A stretch of DNA of 64,000 nt from Chryseobacterium joostei (lineage in GTDB: Bacteria > Bacteroidota > Bacteroidia > Flavobacteriales > Weeksellaceae), in NCBI RefSeq assembly GCF_003815775.1, contig NZ_CP033926.1:1-64000 (forward strand). The letters run 5' to 3'. Shown one piece after another: positions 36,567 to 45,388 of the stretch; the first letter of the stretch is position 1; each line of letters starts with the position of its first letter. The position numbers and the translations under genes were made by a program. The notes below the pieces were generated by a model, which did no database searches, had not been told where the DNA came from, and was given only the letters and a program-made list of their open reading frames with translations.

Positions 36567-36599
36567 AAAAAAGATTTGGAGAAATTCCAAGTCTTTTTT
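36567..36599 (+). terminator. Terminator of purD
   Basis: A 14-bp stem (36567-36580 with 36586-36599; core GATTTGGA/TCCAAGTC) with one wobble pair ends in seven T. It separates purD from guaA. Confidence 0.85.
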
Positions 36600-36713
36600 T
36601 GTAACACAGTCAATATTAGAAATGAGGTGTCAGATAAAAGATTACAGAGTTCAGCATAAAAACCTGAAACCTGATGTCTGAATCTGATATCTTTAAAAAA
36701 AATCAGTTATAAA

Positions 36714-38243
36714 ATGAACAACGGTATTATTATTTTAGATTTCGGATCCCAGTACAACCAACTTATCGGAAGAAGAATCCGTGAGATGGGTGTATACTCT
36801 GAAATCCTACCTTACAATACACCTTTACAAGATATTTTAGCAAGACAGCCAAAAGGAATTATCCTTTCCGGTGGACCAAGTTCTGTGAATGCAGAAAATG
36901 CTCACCTGGTTGAAAAAGAATTATACGAGCAGGGAGTTCCTGTTTTAGGAATTTGCTACGGAATGCAGATGACAGCTCACCTTTTAGGAGGTAAAGTAAA
37001 CAAGGGAGAAAAAGGAGAATACGGTAAAGCAAACCTGGAGATCGTTAAAGAAAGCTCTTTACTGAAAGGAGTTACCCAAAACTCTGTAGTTTGGATGAGC
37101 CACTTTGATGAAGTAGGAGAATTACCTGCAGGTTTTGAATTAAACGCAAAATCAGGAGTAATTGCTTCCATTTCCAACGAAGATAAAAAAATATTCTGTG
37201 TTCAGTTCCACCCGGAAGTTTCTCATACAGAAGAAGGAGGGAAAATGCTTGAAAATTTCGTTTTCGGAATCTGTAATGCAGATAAAAACTGGAAACTGAC
37301 TAATTATATTGAAAAAACAGTTGAAGAAATCCGTGAAAAAGTAGGAGACAACAAAGTAATCCTTGGTCTTTCCGGAGGTGTTGACTCTTCTGTAGCTGCG
37401 GTTTTGATTCACAAGGCTATTGGTGATCAGTTGACCTGTATCTTTGTAGATACAGGATTATTGAGAAAGGATGAAGGGAAAAAAGTAATGGATCAATATG
37501 GAGAGCATTTCCATATGAACATTAAAATGGTGGATGCTCAAGAAAGATTCCTTTCAAAATTAGCCGGAGTAGATGATCCTGAAACAAAAAGAAAAATTAT
37601 CGGAAACGAGTTTATCCATGTTTTTGATGAAGAATCCCACAAAATTGAGGGAGCTAAATTCTTGGCACAAGGAACAATTTATCCTGACGTTATCGAAAGC
37701 CAGTCTGTAAACGGACCATCTGCAGTGATCAAGTCTCACCACAATGTTGGAGGACTTCCTGAAGATATGGACTTCGAATTATTAGAGCCATTAAGAGAGC
37801 TTTTCAAGGATGAAGTAAGAAGAGTAGGAGAAGAACTTGGTATTCCTCATCATATGGTATACAGACACCCTTTCCCGGGTCCTGGACTTGGAATCAGAAT
37901 ATTAGGAGCTGTAGATGCTGAAAAAGTAAGAATCCTTCAGGAAGCTGATGATATCTTCATTCAAGAATTATACAAAAATGACCTTTACGAAAAAGTGTCT
38001 CAGGCTTTTGTAGTACTTCTTCCTGTAAAATCTGTAGGAGTAATGGGTGACGAAAGAACTTACGAATACACAGCTGTAGTTCGTTCTGCCAACACCATCG
38101 ACTTCATGACGGCAACGTGGAGCAGACTTCCTTACGAGTTCTTGGATACTGTTTCAAGCAGAATCATCAACGAGGTAAGAGGAATCAACAGAGTAGCTTA
38201 CGATATTTCAAGCAAACCACCTGCAACTATTGAGTGGGAATAA
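36714..38243 (+). CDS. guaA: GMP synthase (glutamine-hydrolysing)
   Basis: Amination of XMP to GMP. The N-terminal class I glutamine amidotransferase has nucleophile Cys81 in GICYGMQ, with His and Glu in FHPEVSHTEEG (about 164-174). The ATP pyrophosphatase domain carries the PP-loop GLSGGVDSSVAA (about 220-231). The C-terminal dimerisation domain ends in the conserved KPPATIEWE. Length 509 is usual. It is separated from purD by a terminator and a TCTGA-repeat spacer, so it is probably transcribed on its own. Confidence 0.98.
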   Translation: MNNGIIILDFGSQYNQLIGRRIREMGVYSEILPYNTPLQDILARQPKGIILSGGPSSVNAENAHLVEKELYEQGVPVLGICYGMQMTAHLLGGKVNKGEKGEYGKANLEIVKESSLLKGVTQNSVVWMSHFDEVGELPAGFELNAKSGVIASISNEDKKIFCVQFHPEVSHTEEGGKMLENFVFGICNADKNWKLTNYIEKTVEEIREKVGDNKVILGLSGGVDSSVAAVLIHKAIGDQLTCIFVDTGLLRKDEGKKVMDQYGEHFHMNIKMVDAQERFLSKLAGVDDPETKRKIIGNEFIHVFDEESHKIEGAKFLAQGTIYPDVIESQSVNGPSAVIKSHHNVGGLPEDMDFELLEPLRELFKDEVRRVGEELGIPHHMVYRHPFPGPGLGIRILGAVDAEKVRILQEADDIFIQELYKNDLYEKVSQAFVVLLPVKSVGVMGDERTYEYTAVVRSANTIDFMTATWSRLPYEFLDTVSSRIINEVRGINRVAYDISSKPPATIEWE

Positions 38244-38266
38244 TTTTTGACTTGAATTTAAAATAG

Positions 38267-38297
38267 AAATCCTACCCATTTTTGGGTAGGATTTTTT
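38267..38297 (+). terminator. Terminator of guaA
   Basis: AAATCCTACCCA (38267-38278) pairs with TGGGTAGGATTT (38283-38294), followed by T. It is nearly a copy of the terminator at 39478-39505. Confidence 0.85.
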
Positions 38298-38411
38298 GTT
38301 AAATGTTTTTATTATTTCTGAGAAAAACCTTTATTTAGCATAAATAATCATGGAAATACTAATCAGAATGGATAATCTTAAATACCAGATCCATCGGTAT
38401 ACAAATTATGT

Positions 38412-39458
38412 ATGAGAAGCACATTAACATTCTTACTGCTTCTAACAGTAACCTCTATCTTTGCTCAATCTAAAAAGTTTATTATTGAAGAGCTAAATCT
38501 GCCAGATCCTACGCAGGTCATTTCCAACTCCAATTATAATAAGATCAAGCTTCAGGATGTAAGGCCTGATCCTGAAGATTACGGGATTGTAATGAAAGGT
38601 GTTTCTGATAGAAAGGCTAAGGTTAAATTCAGTCCAAGCTTTGAAGAGCAGCTCACCAAAATGTTTGATAAAGGAATTGATAAAAGCTCTGCAAAAGATC
38701 AGGAACTATTTTTCCAGTTGAGAGATTTGAATTATCTGGAAGTAACCATTGATTTTACTCAGTACGGATATTTTGATTTTAAAGGATTGATCTTTGGAGG
38801 TAAGGATAATCAGTACCAACTGATCAAAAAGATTGACACTACATTGGTCTTATATAAAATGGATGTTACAAAGGAAATGGAAAAGCAGTCTTTAAATTAT
38901 ATCAAAAATTCAATATTTGAAAGTGTTTCTGCCAGTCCTATTGATAACAGGGTTTATACTTTAGAAGATATTAATAATTATGATAAAATTGCGAAATCAC
39001 GACTGCCTTTGTATACTAACCAAAAGCTTACAGATGGGATTTACCTGAATTATAAATCATTCAGTATGCAAACTCCTGATCAGCCAATTGATGAAATACA
39101 AATGGAGCAAGGAATGATTACCAAGGTAATTTATATGGATGATAAAGGAAAGAAGAAAAATGCAAAAAAAGATTCGTACGCTGTTGTTTACCAGGGAAGA
39201 CCTTTTGTGCTTTATGCCGATGAGCTGTATCCAATGAGAAAAACACCGGAAGATTTTTATTTCATTTCAAAACTTCATGAGCTGCCCAATGGTAAAAGGC
39301 AGTTTTCTGGAGGAATAACAGTACAGTTGATTAGCGGAGTAGTAGGTGGAGTAATTGGGGTTTTGATAAAAACGGGAAAGGCAAAACAATATGAATGCCG
39401 GTTAGATTATTTTAATGGCAAGTATGAGATCATTAGAGAGATCGGTTCGCAGAAATAA
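38412..39458 (+). CDS. Hypothetical exported protein
   Basis: A 348-residue protein with a clear signal peptide (MRSTLTFLLLLTVTSIFAQ) and no domain I recognise. The mature part mixes charged stretches and beta-prone segments. A hydrophobic Gly/Val-rich segment near the end (TVQLISGVVGGVIGVLIKTG, about 303-322) could be a membrane insertion or glycine-zipper-like helix. It forms a single-gene unit bounded by two nearly identical terminators. Confidence 0.75.
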   Translation: MRSTLTFLLLLTVTSIFAQSKKFIIEELNLPDPTQVISNSNYNKIKLQDVRPDPEDYGIVMKGVSDRKAKVKFSPSFEEQLTKMFDKGIDKSSAKDQELFFQLRDLNYLEVTIDFTQYGYFDFKGLIFGGKDNQYQLIKKIDTTLVLYKMDVTKEMEKQSLNYIKNSIFESVSASPIDNRVYTLEDINNYDKIAKSRLPLYTNQKLTDGIYLNYKSFSMQTPDQPIDEIQMEQGMITKVIYMDDKGKKKNAKKDSYAVVYQGRPFVLYADELYPMRKTPEDFYFISKLHELPNGKRQFSGGITVQLISGVVGGVIGVLIKTGKAKQYECRLDYFNGKYEIIREIGSQK

Positions 39459-39477
39459 GAAACTAAGCTTAAAATAT

Positions 39478-39505
39478 AAATCCTGCCCATTTGGGGTGGG
39501 ATTTT
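39478..39505 (+). terminator. Terminator of the exported hypothetical gene
   Basis: AAATCCTGCCC (39478-39488) pairs with GGGTGGGATTT through two wobble pairs, and T's follow. It resembles the guaA terminator closely. Confidence 0.75.
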
Positions 39506-39508
39506 TTA

Positions 39509-39748
39509 TTACCAATCTTGTCTTAAAATAATTCCAATGCTTAAAAAATAAATTAATATTAAGAAAGTAGTGCCATTAATAAGGTATAAGATTACTTTTT
39601 TATTAGGCTGATGAATTATATAAAAATTAATAATTAAAATAAGGAGAATTACTGGAATAAATTCAAGGAAAAAGTCTGATTGAAAATATATTGATAATGC
39701 TAAGTAAATCAATGATATAATTAAATTAATTATTGAGATTTTTTTCAT
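39509..39748 (-). CDS. Small three-helix membrane protein
   Basis: The 79 residues form three hydrophobic segments (about 6-22, 27-47 and 52-74) joined by short polar loops containing HQPNKK. No family is recognised. The sequence is very AT-rich with Ile/Leu codons, so the ORF could partly reflect composition. However, a plausible ATG, continuous membrane topology and same-strand placement 34 bp after the next small gene support it. Confidence 0.5.
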   Translation of the reverse strand: MKKISIINLIISLIYLALSIYFQSDFFLEFIPVILLILIINFYIIHQPNKKVILYLINGTTFLILIYFLSIGIILRQDW

Positions 39749-39782
39749 GTCTAGTTTTTGTTTAACATTATATTAAGGTTTG

Positions 39783-40169
39783 CTAGGTTACATTATAAAA
39801 ATAAAAATCCTCTGCAGAAAAAGCATTCAGATTTTCCATATAATCAAAATAAGAATTATAAATATCAGAATCTACAGATAGATATTGATGAGATATCATA
39901 TCAACAATAATATATTCTACATCATTAAATGTATGTAGAACATTTCTTACTTGTGAAGCGTACTTATTTTCTATAAAGATCATAGGATAATTCAAACAAG
40001 TATATCCGATAGTTTTATTTTCCAGCACTATAACAGCAATTTTTTCTGAGTCAATTTCTATATCAATGTCATAGTGAGATGATAGAGTCTCCATTACAGA
40101 GAGGAAATCAGAATGTTTCCAGTAATTATTTGAATGAACTACTTTTCGTAAAGTTTCAGTGATATTCAT
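39783..40169 (-). CDS. Hypothetical cytoplasmic protein
   Basis: The ORF opens at a TTG at 40187, but the ATG at 40169 (MNITETLRKVVHSNNYWKHS) is the more likely start, giving 128 residues. It is soluble, acidic and Tyr/Asn-rich, with no signal peptide. I recognise no family; alternating hydrophobic segments such as KIAVIVLENKTIGYTCL suggest an alpha/beta fold. It probably forms a two-gene unit with the downstream small membrane protein. Confidence 0.55.
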   Translation of the reverse strand: MNITETLRKVVHSNNYWKHSDFLSVMETLSSHYDIDIEIDSEKIAVIVLENKTIGYTCLNYPMIFIENKYASQVRNVLHTFNDVEYIIVDMISHQYLSVDSDIYNSYFDYMENLNAFSAEDFYFYNVT

Positions 40170-40258
40170 TGTTAAATTTTGTCTCAATGGTTGGAAAGTA
40201 CTTTTCTATAAGGATTTAAGTAAAATATTTTCACTAAATTTAAGTAAAATTACATCAA

Positions 40259-41767
40259 ATGCAAATAGATACAAGAAACCTGACGCTTCAGGATTATAAT
40301 GAATTGGCGGAAACAATGAAAAGGGCTTATCCACAGATGTCGGAATCCATTTGGTCCAAAAAAAGTATTGAAAAACTGACAAAAATGTTTCCCAATGGGC
40401 AAATCTGCATTACCGTAGACGGAAAACTTGCTGCCGTGGCACTTTCCATTATTGTAAATTATGATGAGTTTGGAGACGATCATACGTATAGTGACATAAC
40501 AGGGAACTATACTTTTAATACCCATTTATCCACCGGAAATGTTTTATACGGAATAGAAGTCTTTGTAGATCCGGAATTCCGTGAACTCCGACTAGGAAGA
40601 AGATTGTATGATGCCCGAAAAGAACTTTGTGAATTATTAAACTTAAAATCAATTATTCTTGGCGGTAGGATCCCGAATTATCACAAATACAGCCACGAAC
40701 TTTCTCCAAGAGAATATATACGAAGAGTAAGAGATAAGGAGATTTATGATCCTGTTTTATCTTTTCAGCTTTCCAATAATTTTCTTCCGATCAGAGTTTT
40801 GAAAAAGTATCTTCCCGAAGATGAAGCTTCACATGAAAATGCTGTTCTTCTGCAGTGGAATAATATTTACTACAGCAAGAGTCCCAATACCATGCAGGAT
40901 AGTATCATTCGACTGGGTTTGGTACAGTGGCAGATGAGACATTTTAAAGATATAGAAGCATTTTATGAGCAGGTGGAATTCTTTGTGAATGTAATGGGAG
41001 ACTATAAATCAGATTTTGTGCTTTTCCCAGAGCTGTTCAATACACCTTTGCTGGCTCCTTTCAATAAACTTTCAGAGAGAGATAGTATGATAGAATTAGC
41101 CAAGCTTACTGAAGACATCAAAAAGAAAATTTCTGAATTGGCCATCAGCTATAACGTGAATATTATCTCCGGAAGCATGCCTGTTTTTGATAATGATAGT
41201 AATGATTTGTATAATGTCAGCTATCTTCTGCATCGCGACGGACGTATTGACGAATACCGAAAGATTCACATTACGCCGAACGAAAAGAGATACTACGGAA
41301 TGAAAGGTGGTAATGAAATAAAGGTTTTTGATACAGATTGCGGTAAGATAGGCCTTGTTATATGCTACGATGTAGAATTCCCTGAATTACCAAGGATTCT
41401 GGCAGATCAAGGCATGAAGATCCTATTTGTTCCTTACCTTACAGATACTCAAAATGCTTACATGAGAGTGCGCCATTGTGCCGCAGCAAGGGCAATAGAA
41501 AATGAATGCTATGTAGCAATCGCAGGCTGCGTAGGTAACCTTCCGAAGGTAAATAATATGGATATTCAGTTTGGACAGGCTGCAGTGTTTACACCGTCAG
41601 ATTTTGCCTTTCCATCCAATGCTGTTAAAGGGGAAGCGACTCCCAATACTGAGATGACATTAATTGTAGATGTAGATTTAAATTTATTAAAGGATCTCCA
41701 TCACAATGGTTCCGTTCAGGTGATGAAAGACAGAAGAAAAGACCTTTATGAAACCTATCTTAAATAA
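40259..41767 (+). CDS. GNAT acetyltransferase-carbon/nitrogen hydrolase fusion
   Basis: A natural fusion. Residues about 1-150 form a GNAT N-acetyltransferase fold with the acetyl-CoA loop EFRELRLGRRLYDARKEL (about 106-123). Residues about 215-500 form a nitrilase-superfamily amidohydrolase with the complete Glu-Lys-Cys triad: FPELFN (Glu near 257), YRKIH (Lys near 335) and VICYD (Cys near 369). The 502-residue length matches the known two-domain family. A coupled acylation and amide-hydrolysis role is likely, but the substrate is unknown. It is divergent from the small hypothetical genes and ends at a strong hairpin. Confidence 0.92.
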   Translation: MQIDTRNLTLQDYNELAETMKRAYPQMSESIWSKKSIEKLTKMFPNGQICITVDGKLAAVALSIIVNYDEFGDDHTYSDITGNYTFNTHLSTGNVLYGIEVFVDPEFRELRLGRRLYDARKELCELLNLKSIILGGRIPNYHKYSHELSPREYIRRVRDKEIYDPVLSFQLSNNFLPIRVLKKYLPEDEASHENAVLLQWNNIYYSKSPNTMQDSIIRLGLVQWQMRHFKDIEAFYEQVEFFVNVMGDYKSDFVLFPELFNTPLLAPFNKLSERDSMIELAKLTEDIKKKISELAISYNVNIISGSMPVFDNDSNDLYNVSYLLHRDGRIDEYRKIHITPNEKRYYGMKGGNEIKVFDTDCGKIGLVICYDVEFPELPRILADQGMKILFVPYLTDTQNAYMRVRHCAAARAIENECYVAIAGCVGNLPKVNNMDIQFGQAAVFTPSDFAFPSNAVKGEATPNTEMTLIVDVDLNLLKDLHHNGSVQVMKDRRKDLYETYLK

Positions 41768-41768
41768 C

Positions 41769-41796
41769 AAAACAGAATGCGAAAGCATTCTGTTTT
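41769..41796. terminator. Bidirectional terminator after the GNAT/nitrilase gene
   Basis: A 12-bp stem AAAACAGAATGC (41769-41780), GAAA loop and GCATTCTGTTTT (41785-41796) is followed by T's. It could also end the convergent bacteriocin-like gene on the other strand. Confidence 0.85.
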
Positions 41797-41823
41797 TATT
41801 TTACCTAAAATTTAATGAGTATA

Positions 41824-41991
41824 TTATTTATACTGTGGGCAAACTACCGCAGGACAAATTAAACCCGGGCATTGTGGAAGTCCATCTGTAGGGCAGCACT
41901 GATGGGAGCACTTACCACCGATAATGATTCCGCTTCCTGAAACGTTCTTTAATTGTTCTCTTGAAAGTTTGCTGTTACGTAAATTTTTCAT
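41824..41991 (-). CDS. Bacteriocin-like leader-type small peptide, Cys/Pro-rich
   Basis: A 55-codon gene starting with ATG at 41991 and ending in TAA. The N-terminus MKNLRNSKLSREQLKNVSGS matches the leader of the flavobacterial bacteriocin-like family (MKNLxKLxREQLKxIxGG). A Gly-rich junction (SGSGIIIGG) follows, then a core with six Cys and several Pro (KCSHQCCPTDG, QCPGLICPAVVCPQYK). The gene was found by reading the minus strand in an otherwise empty 450-bp gap. No ABC transporter with peptidase domain or modification enzyme lies in the window. It may be an orphan leader-peptide gene whose product is exported elsewhere. Antimicrobial activity is not shown. Confidence 0.75.
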   Translation of the reverse strand: MKNLRNSKLSREQLKNVSGSGIIIGGKCSHQCCPTDGLPQCPGLICPAVVCPQYK

Positions 41992-42225
41992 AGTGTAATA
42001 CTTTTATTGGTTTGTTTTAATATTTGTACGATGTAAATATATAAAAATATATTAATTTTTATCACTAGTGATTGAATTTTGTCATTATGATTGATTTTTA
42101 TTCTGTAAAATGTTGATTATGTGTTGATATTTTTAATTTAGTAATTAGTCTTGTTTAGTTTATCCTTTAATAAAATGATATTAGGAACGGTTTTTGGAGT
42201 AAATTGCACCTACTATACATACACT
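41992..42225. other. AT-rich gap between the peptide gene and the UbiB-like kinase
   Basis: About 230 bp of very AT-rich DNA. It should hold divergent promoters, but I found no exact TAnnTTTG match on either strand. No further ORF of note. Confidence 0.3.
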
Positions 42226-43872
42226 ATGTTTGACAAGCAGCAAAGAAAACTGAAAAGATCCGCCAGACTTATTTCCGTATTAAGCAAATACGGTTTTAAA
42301 GACATGCTGGCAAGAATGAATGGAGGCAATAAGCAGGAGGAAACCTCAAATCCGGATGAAGTTATTTCAAAAGATACCGTTTATGAAAGAATCAGACTTG
42401 CTCTTGAAGAGCTAGGTCCAACCTTTGTAAAACTTGGTCAAACATTCAGTAACAGAGAAGATTTACTTCCTCCGGAACTGATTCAGGAACTACAGAAGCT
42501 ACAAGACAAAGTAGAAACGGTAGACATGAATGTGGAAGAAGCATTGGAAAATGAATTCAATATATCAGTGAAAGACCATTTCCTGGAAATTCAGAAAGAA
42601 CCACTGGCTACAGCTTCCATTGCGCAGGTTTATAAAGCGGTTTTGCTGGATGGAAGTCCCGTAATCTTAAAATTGAGAAAACCGGATGTACAGTCTGTTA
42701 TTGAAGATGATTTACTTCTACTCAAGGATATTGAAAAATTAATCTCCGCCTATTCAGAAATAGGAGAAAAACTTAATCTGAAACAAGCCATTTCAACTTT
42801 CGAAAGATCATTATTGGAAGAAGTTTCCCTGATTAATGAAAAGAATAATATTCAACAGTTCCGCCTCAATTTTAAAAATAATAAAGAAACCTATGTTCCG
42901 AAAGTATATGATGAATTCTCCAACAACAATATTCTTTGTATGGAATTCATTGATGGAATTAAGGTGACAGATAAATCTGTTCTTTTAGCCAATAATATTG
43001 ATCCTGTGAAGGTTTCTGAAACAGGATTAAGACTCTTTGTTTCCCAAATTCTGGACTATGGATTCTTTCACGCCGATCCGCATGCCGGAAATATTCTGGT
43101 GAAAAAAGATGGGAAAATTGTCTTTATAGATTTTGGTGCCGTAGGAAAGATACAGCCGAATGACAAAGAAATTCTTGAAAACCTTATTGTAAGTTTTGTT
43201 GCCAAAAATTCACATAAAATAGTTCGCTCTCTCAAGAAAATGGCAGTAAGCTATGAAATTCCAGATGAAAGGAGGTTTGAAAATGATGTGGAAGATATCC
43301 TGAATTTTGTTCATAGTTCCTCATTGCAGGAAATCAACGTTCAGGTGATCATTAATAAGATGAAAGATATTTTAAAAGATAACAGACTCTATATGCCTGA
43401 TTATTTTTATCTTTTATTTAAAGGAATCAGCCTGATAGAGGGAGTTGGAAGAAATATTAATCCAGATCTTGATATTGTAAAAAGTCTTCATCCCTATACC
43501 CGAAAAATACTTACAAAAAAAATCAGTCCAAAGAATCTTTTAAAAACAGGAATGGACAGAATGATGAATTTTACAGACAATGTAGATGAAATTCCCAAGG
43601 AACTTCGTTCTGTACTCCAAAAACTGGATGAAAATAAATTCACAGTCTCCAGTGAAATCAAAAATATAGAAAAAACGAACCAACTCATAAAATCCAGTGT
43701 TGTCAATTTAATTTTAGCCATGATTCTGGGTGCAAATATCATAGCAACCTCCATCGTATTTACGTCAGAATCAGGTCCAAGAATTGGAGAATTGTCTGTT
43801 GTTGCGGTTTTAGGATTTGTTTTTTCAGTCATTTTAGTTTTGATACTTTTGTTGAGGGTAAGCAGAAAGTAG
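42226..43872 (+). CDS. ABC1/AarF/UbiB family atypical kinase
   Basis: This protein has the ABC1 fold: conserved LGPTFVKLGQTFSNREDLLP (the KxGQ region, about 64-83 from this start), an Ala-rich loop replaced by PLATASIAQVYKAVL, a VILKLRKP lysine segment, and the catalytic and metal sites HADPHAGNILV and FIDFGAVG. Two hydrophobic helices end the protein. The frame is open from a TTG at 42151 and an ATG at 42175, but the ATG at 42226 (MFDKQQRKLKRSARL) is preferred because family similarity appears to begin there. In other bacteria such proteins support ubiquinone synthesis. In a menaquinone-using flavobacterium the role is less clear. Confidence 0.88.
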   Translation: MFDKQQRKLKRSARLISVLSKYGFKDMLARMNGGNKQEETSNPDEVISKDTVYERIRLALEELGPTFVKLGQTFSNREDLLPPELIQELQKLQDKVETVDMNVEEALENEFNISVKDHFLEIQKEPLATASIAQVYKAVLLDGSPVILKLRKPDVQSVIEDDLLLLKDIEKLISAYSEIGEKLNLKQAISTFERSLLEEVSLINEKNNIQQFRLNFKNNKETYVPKVYDEFSNNNILCMEFIDGIKVTDKSVLLANNIDPVKVSETGLRLFVSQILDYGFFHADPHAGNILVKKDGKIVFIDFGAVGKIQPNDKEILENLIVSFVAKNSHKIVRSLKKMAVSYEIPDERRFENDVEDILNFVHSSSLQEINVQVIINKMKDILKDNRLYMPDYFYLLFKGISLIEGVGRNINPDLDIVKSLHPYTRKILTKKISPKNLLKTGMDRMMNFTDNVDEIPKELRSVLQKLDENKFTVSSEIKNIEKTNQLIKSSVVNLILAMILGANIIATSIVFTSESGPRIGELSVVAVLGFVFSVILVLILLLRVSRK

Positions 43873-43992
43873 GGAAGACACTAGAGTTAGAAAAAGAGTG
43901 ATTATTTTTTAATCTAAGAGTTAGTAATGGCTGTCTGTAACCCATCATTTGCCCCCTTTTAAACCTGATTTTAAATTCTACATATTAATACC

Positions 43993-44000
43993 TATCTTTG
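43993..44000 (+). promoter_or_regulatory. -7 promoter element of the DEAD-box helicase gene
   Basis: TATCTTTG ends 4 bp before the ATG at 44005, predicting a leaderless transcript. No TTTG was found at the right distance upstream. Confidence 0.55.
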
Positions 44001-44004
44001 CAAA

Positions 44005-45357
44005 ATGGAAAAACTCACTTTTGCAGATTTTGACCTGCCGGTTAAAATTCTTGATGTTTTAGCGGATTTAGAATTATTTGAGCCTACACCTATTCAGGAG
44101 AAAAGTTTAAAGCCTATCCTTTCCGGGAGAGATGTAATGGGAATTGCACAGACCGGAACAGGGAAAACATTGGCATATCTTTTACCTGTTCTAAAGACTT
44201 GGAAGTATAGTAAAACAGGAAATCCAACTGTTTTAGTACTTGTTCCTACAAGAGAATTGGTGGTACAGGTAACCGAAATCATTGAGAAACTGACAGAAAA
44301 TATTACTGCAAGAGTAATTGGAATATACGGTGGGAAAAATATCAATACCCAGAAATTATTATTTAATAACGGTTGTGATATTTTAGTAGGAACTCCGGGT
44401 AGAGTGATGGACCTTTCCATAGACAATGCAATTTCCCTGAAAGAAGTTCAGAAGCTTATCATTGATGAATTTGATGAAATGCTTAACCTTGGTTTCAGGC
44501 CACAGTTGACTCACATTTTTGAAATGATGAAAGAGAAGAGACAGAATATCCTTTTCTCTGCAACCATGACAGAAGCTGTAGATGATATGTTGGATGAATA
44601 TTTCGCCAGTCCGGTGGAAATTTCATTGGCAAAATCAGGAACACCGCTTGAAAAAATAGAACAGACTGCCTATAAAGTTGAAAACTTCAATACTAAAATC
44701 AATTTACTTGAGCATTTATTGAAGAATAATACAGATATGTCTAAGGTGTTGATTTTTAATAATAATAAAAAGCATGCAGACTTGCTTTTCACGAAGATTG
44801 ATGAGCTTTTTCCAGAGCAGTTTGACGTGATTCACTCCAATAAGTCTCAAAACTATAGACTTAAAGCGATGAAAAGCTTTGAAAATGAAGAAATCAGAGG
44901 ACTAATCACTACAGATGTAATGGCTAGAGGTCTGGATATCTCAAATATTACCCACGTTATCAACTTTGAGACACCAGATATCCCTGAACAATATATTCAC
45001 AGAATTGGTAGAACAGGTAGAGCGGATAAAGAAGGTAAGGCAGTGACTTTTGTAACTAAGAAGGAAGAGCCTTTAATTCTTGATATTGAGCTATTGATGG
45101 ATAAGGATTTAAAGTTTAATGACTTCCCAGAGGGGGTGAAAATCAATCCTAATAAAATTGCTTCAGAGAAAGATGAAGTGGTGATGAAGAATCCGGTTCA
45201 GGTAAAACTGAATGATGGAGGAGGAGCTTTCCACGATAAAAAGGCAAAAAATACTAAAGAAAACTGGGGTGGTCCATCGAAAAGAAAGGCACCTAAGAAA
45301 TTTGGAGCCAACAGATCACAACAGAAGGCGATATCTAAATCGAAAAGAAAGAAATAA
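44005..45357 (+). CDS. DEAD-box RNA helicase with a DEFD motif II
   Basis: An ATP-dependent RNA helicase with both RecA lobes. It has the Q motif (FEPTPIQ), motif I AQTGTGKT (about 48-55), motif Ia PTRELV, motif II as DEFD rather than DEAD (IIDEFDEMLNLGF), motif III SAT, and motifs IVa-VI including ARGLDIS and HRIGRTGR. A basic C-terminal tail rich in Lys, Arg and Gly (about 390-450) probably binds RNA. Roles in ribosome assembly or cold response are typical. It is a single-gene unit ending in a strong terminator. Confidence 0.95.
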   Translation: MEKLTFADFDLPVKILDVLADLELFEPTPIQEKSLKPILSGRDVMGIAQTGTGKTLAYLLPVLKTWKYSKTGNPTVLVLVPTRELVVQVTEIIEKLTENITARVIGIYGGKNINTQKLLFNNGCDILVGTPGRVMDLSIDNAISLKEVQKLIIDEFDEMLNLGFRPQLTHIFEMMKEKRQNILFSATMTEAVDDMLDEYFASPVEISLAKSGTPLEKIEQTAYKVENFNTKINLLEHLLKNNTDMSKVLIFNNNKKHADLLFTKIDELFPEQFDVIHSNKSQNYRLKAMKSFENEEIRGLITTDVMARGLDISNITHVINFETPDIPEQYIHRIGRTGRADKEGKAVTFVTKKEEPLILDIELLMDKDLKFNDFPEGVKINPNKIASEKDEVVMKNPVQVKLNDGGGAFHDKKAKNTKENWGGPSKRKAPKKFGANRSQQKAISKSKRKK

Positions 45358-45388
45358 AAAAAAGACTCCCAATCGGGAGTCTTTTTTT
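45357..45388. terminator. Bidirectional terminator between helicase and TPR genes
   Basis: A perfect 14-bp stem (45357-45370 with 45375-45388; core AGACTCCC/GGGAGTCT), loop AATC, with A and T tracts on both sides. Confidence 0.9.

Noticed and set aside
41824..41991. Metallothionein or zinc-ribbon reading of the Cys-rich peptide
   Set aside because: The Cys spacing does not form paired CxxC knuckles, and the N-terminal leader fits the bacteriocin-like family better.
42151..42225. Longer N-terminus for the ABC1/UbiB kinase (TTG at 42151 or ATG at 42175)
   Set aside because: The added residues are not kinase-like, and the sequence MFDKQQRKLKRSARL at 42226 looks like the family's normal beginning; the alternative is not excluded.
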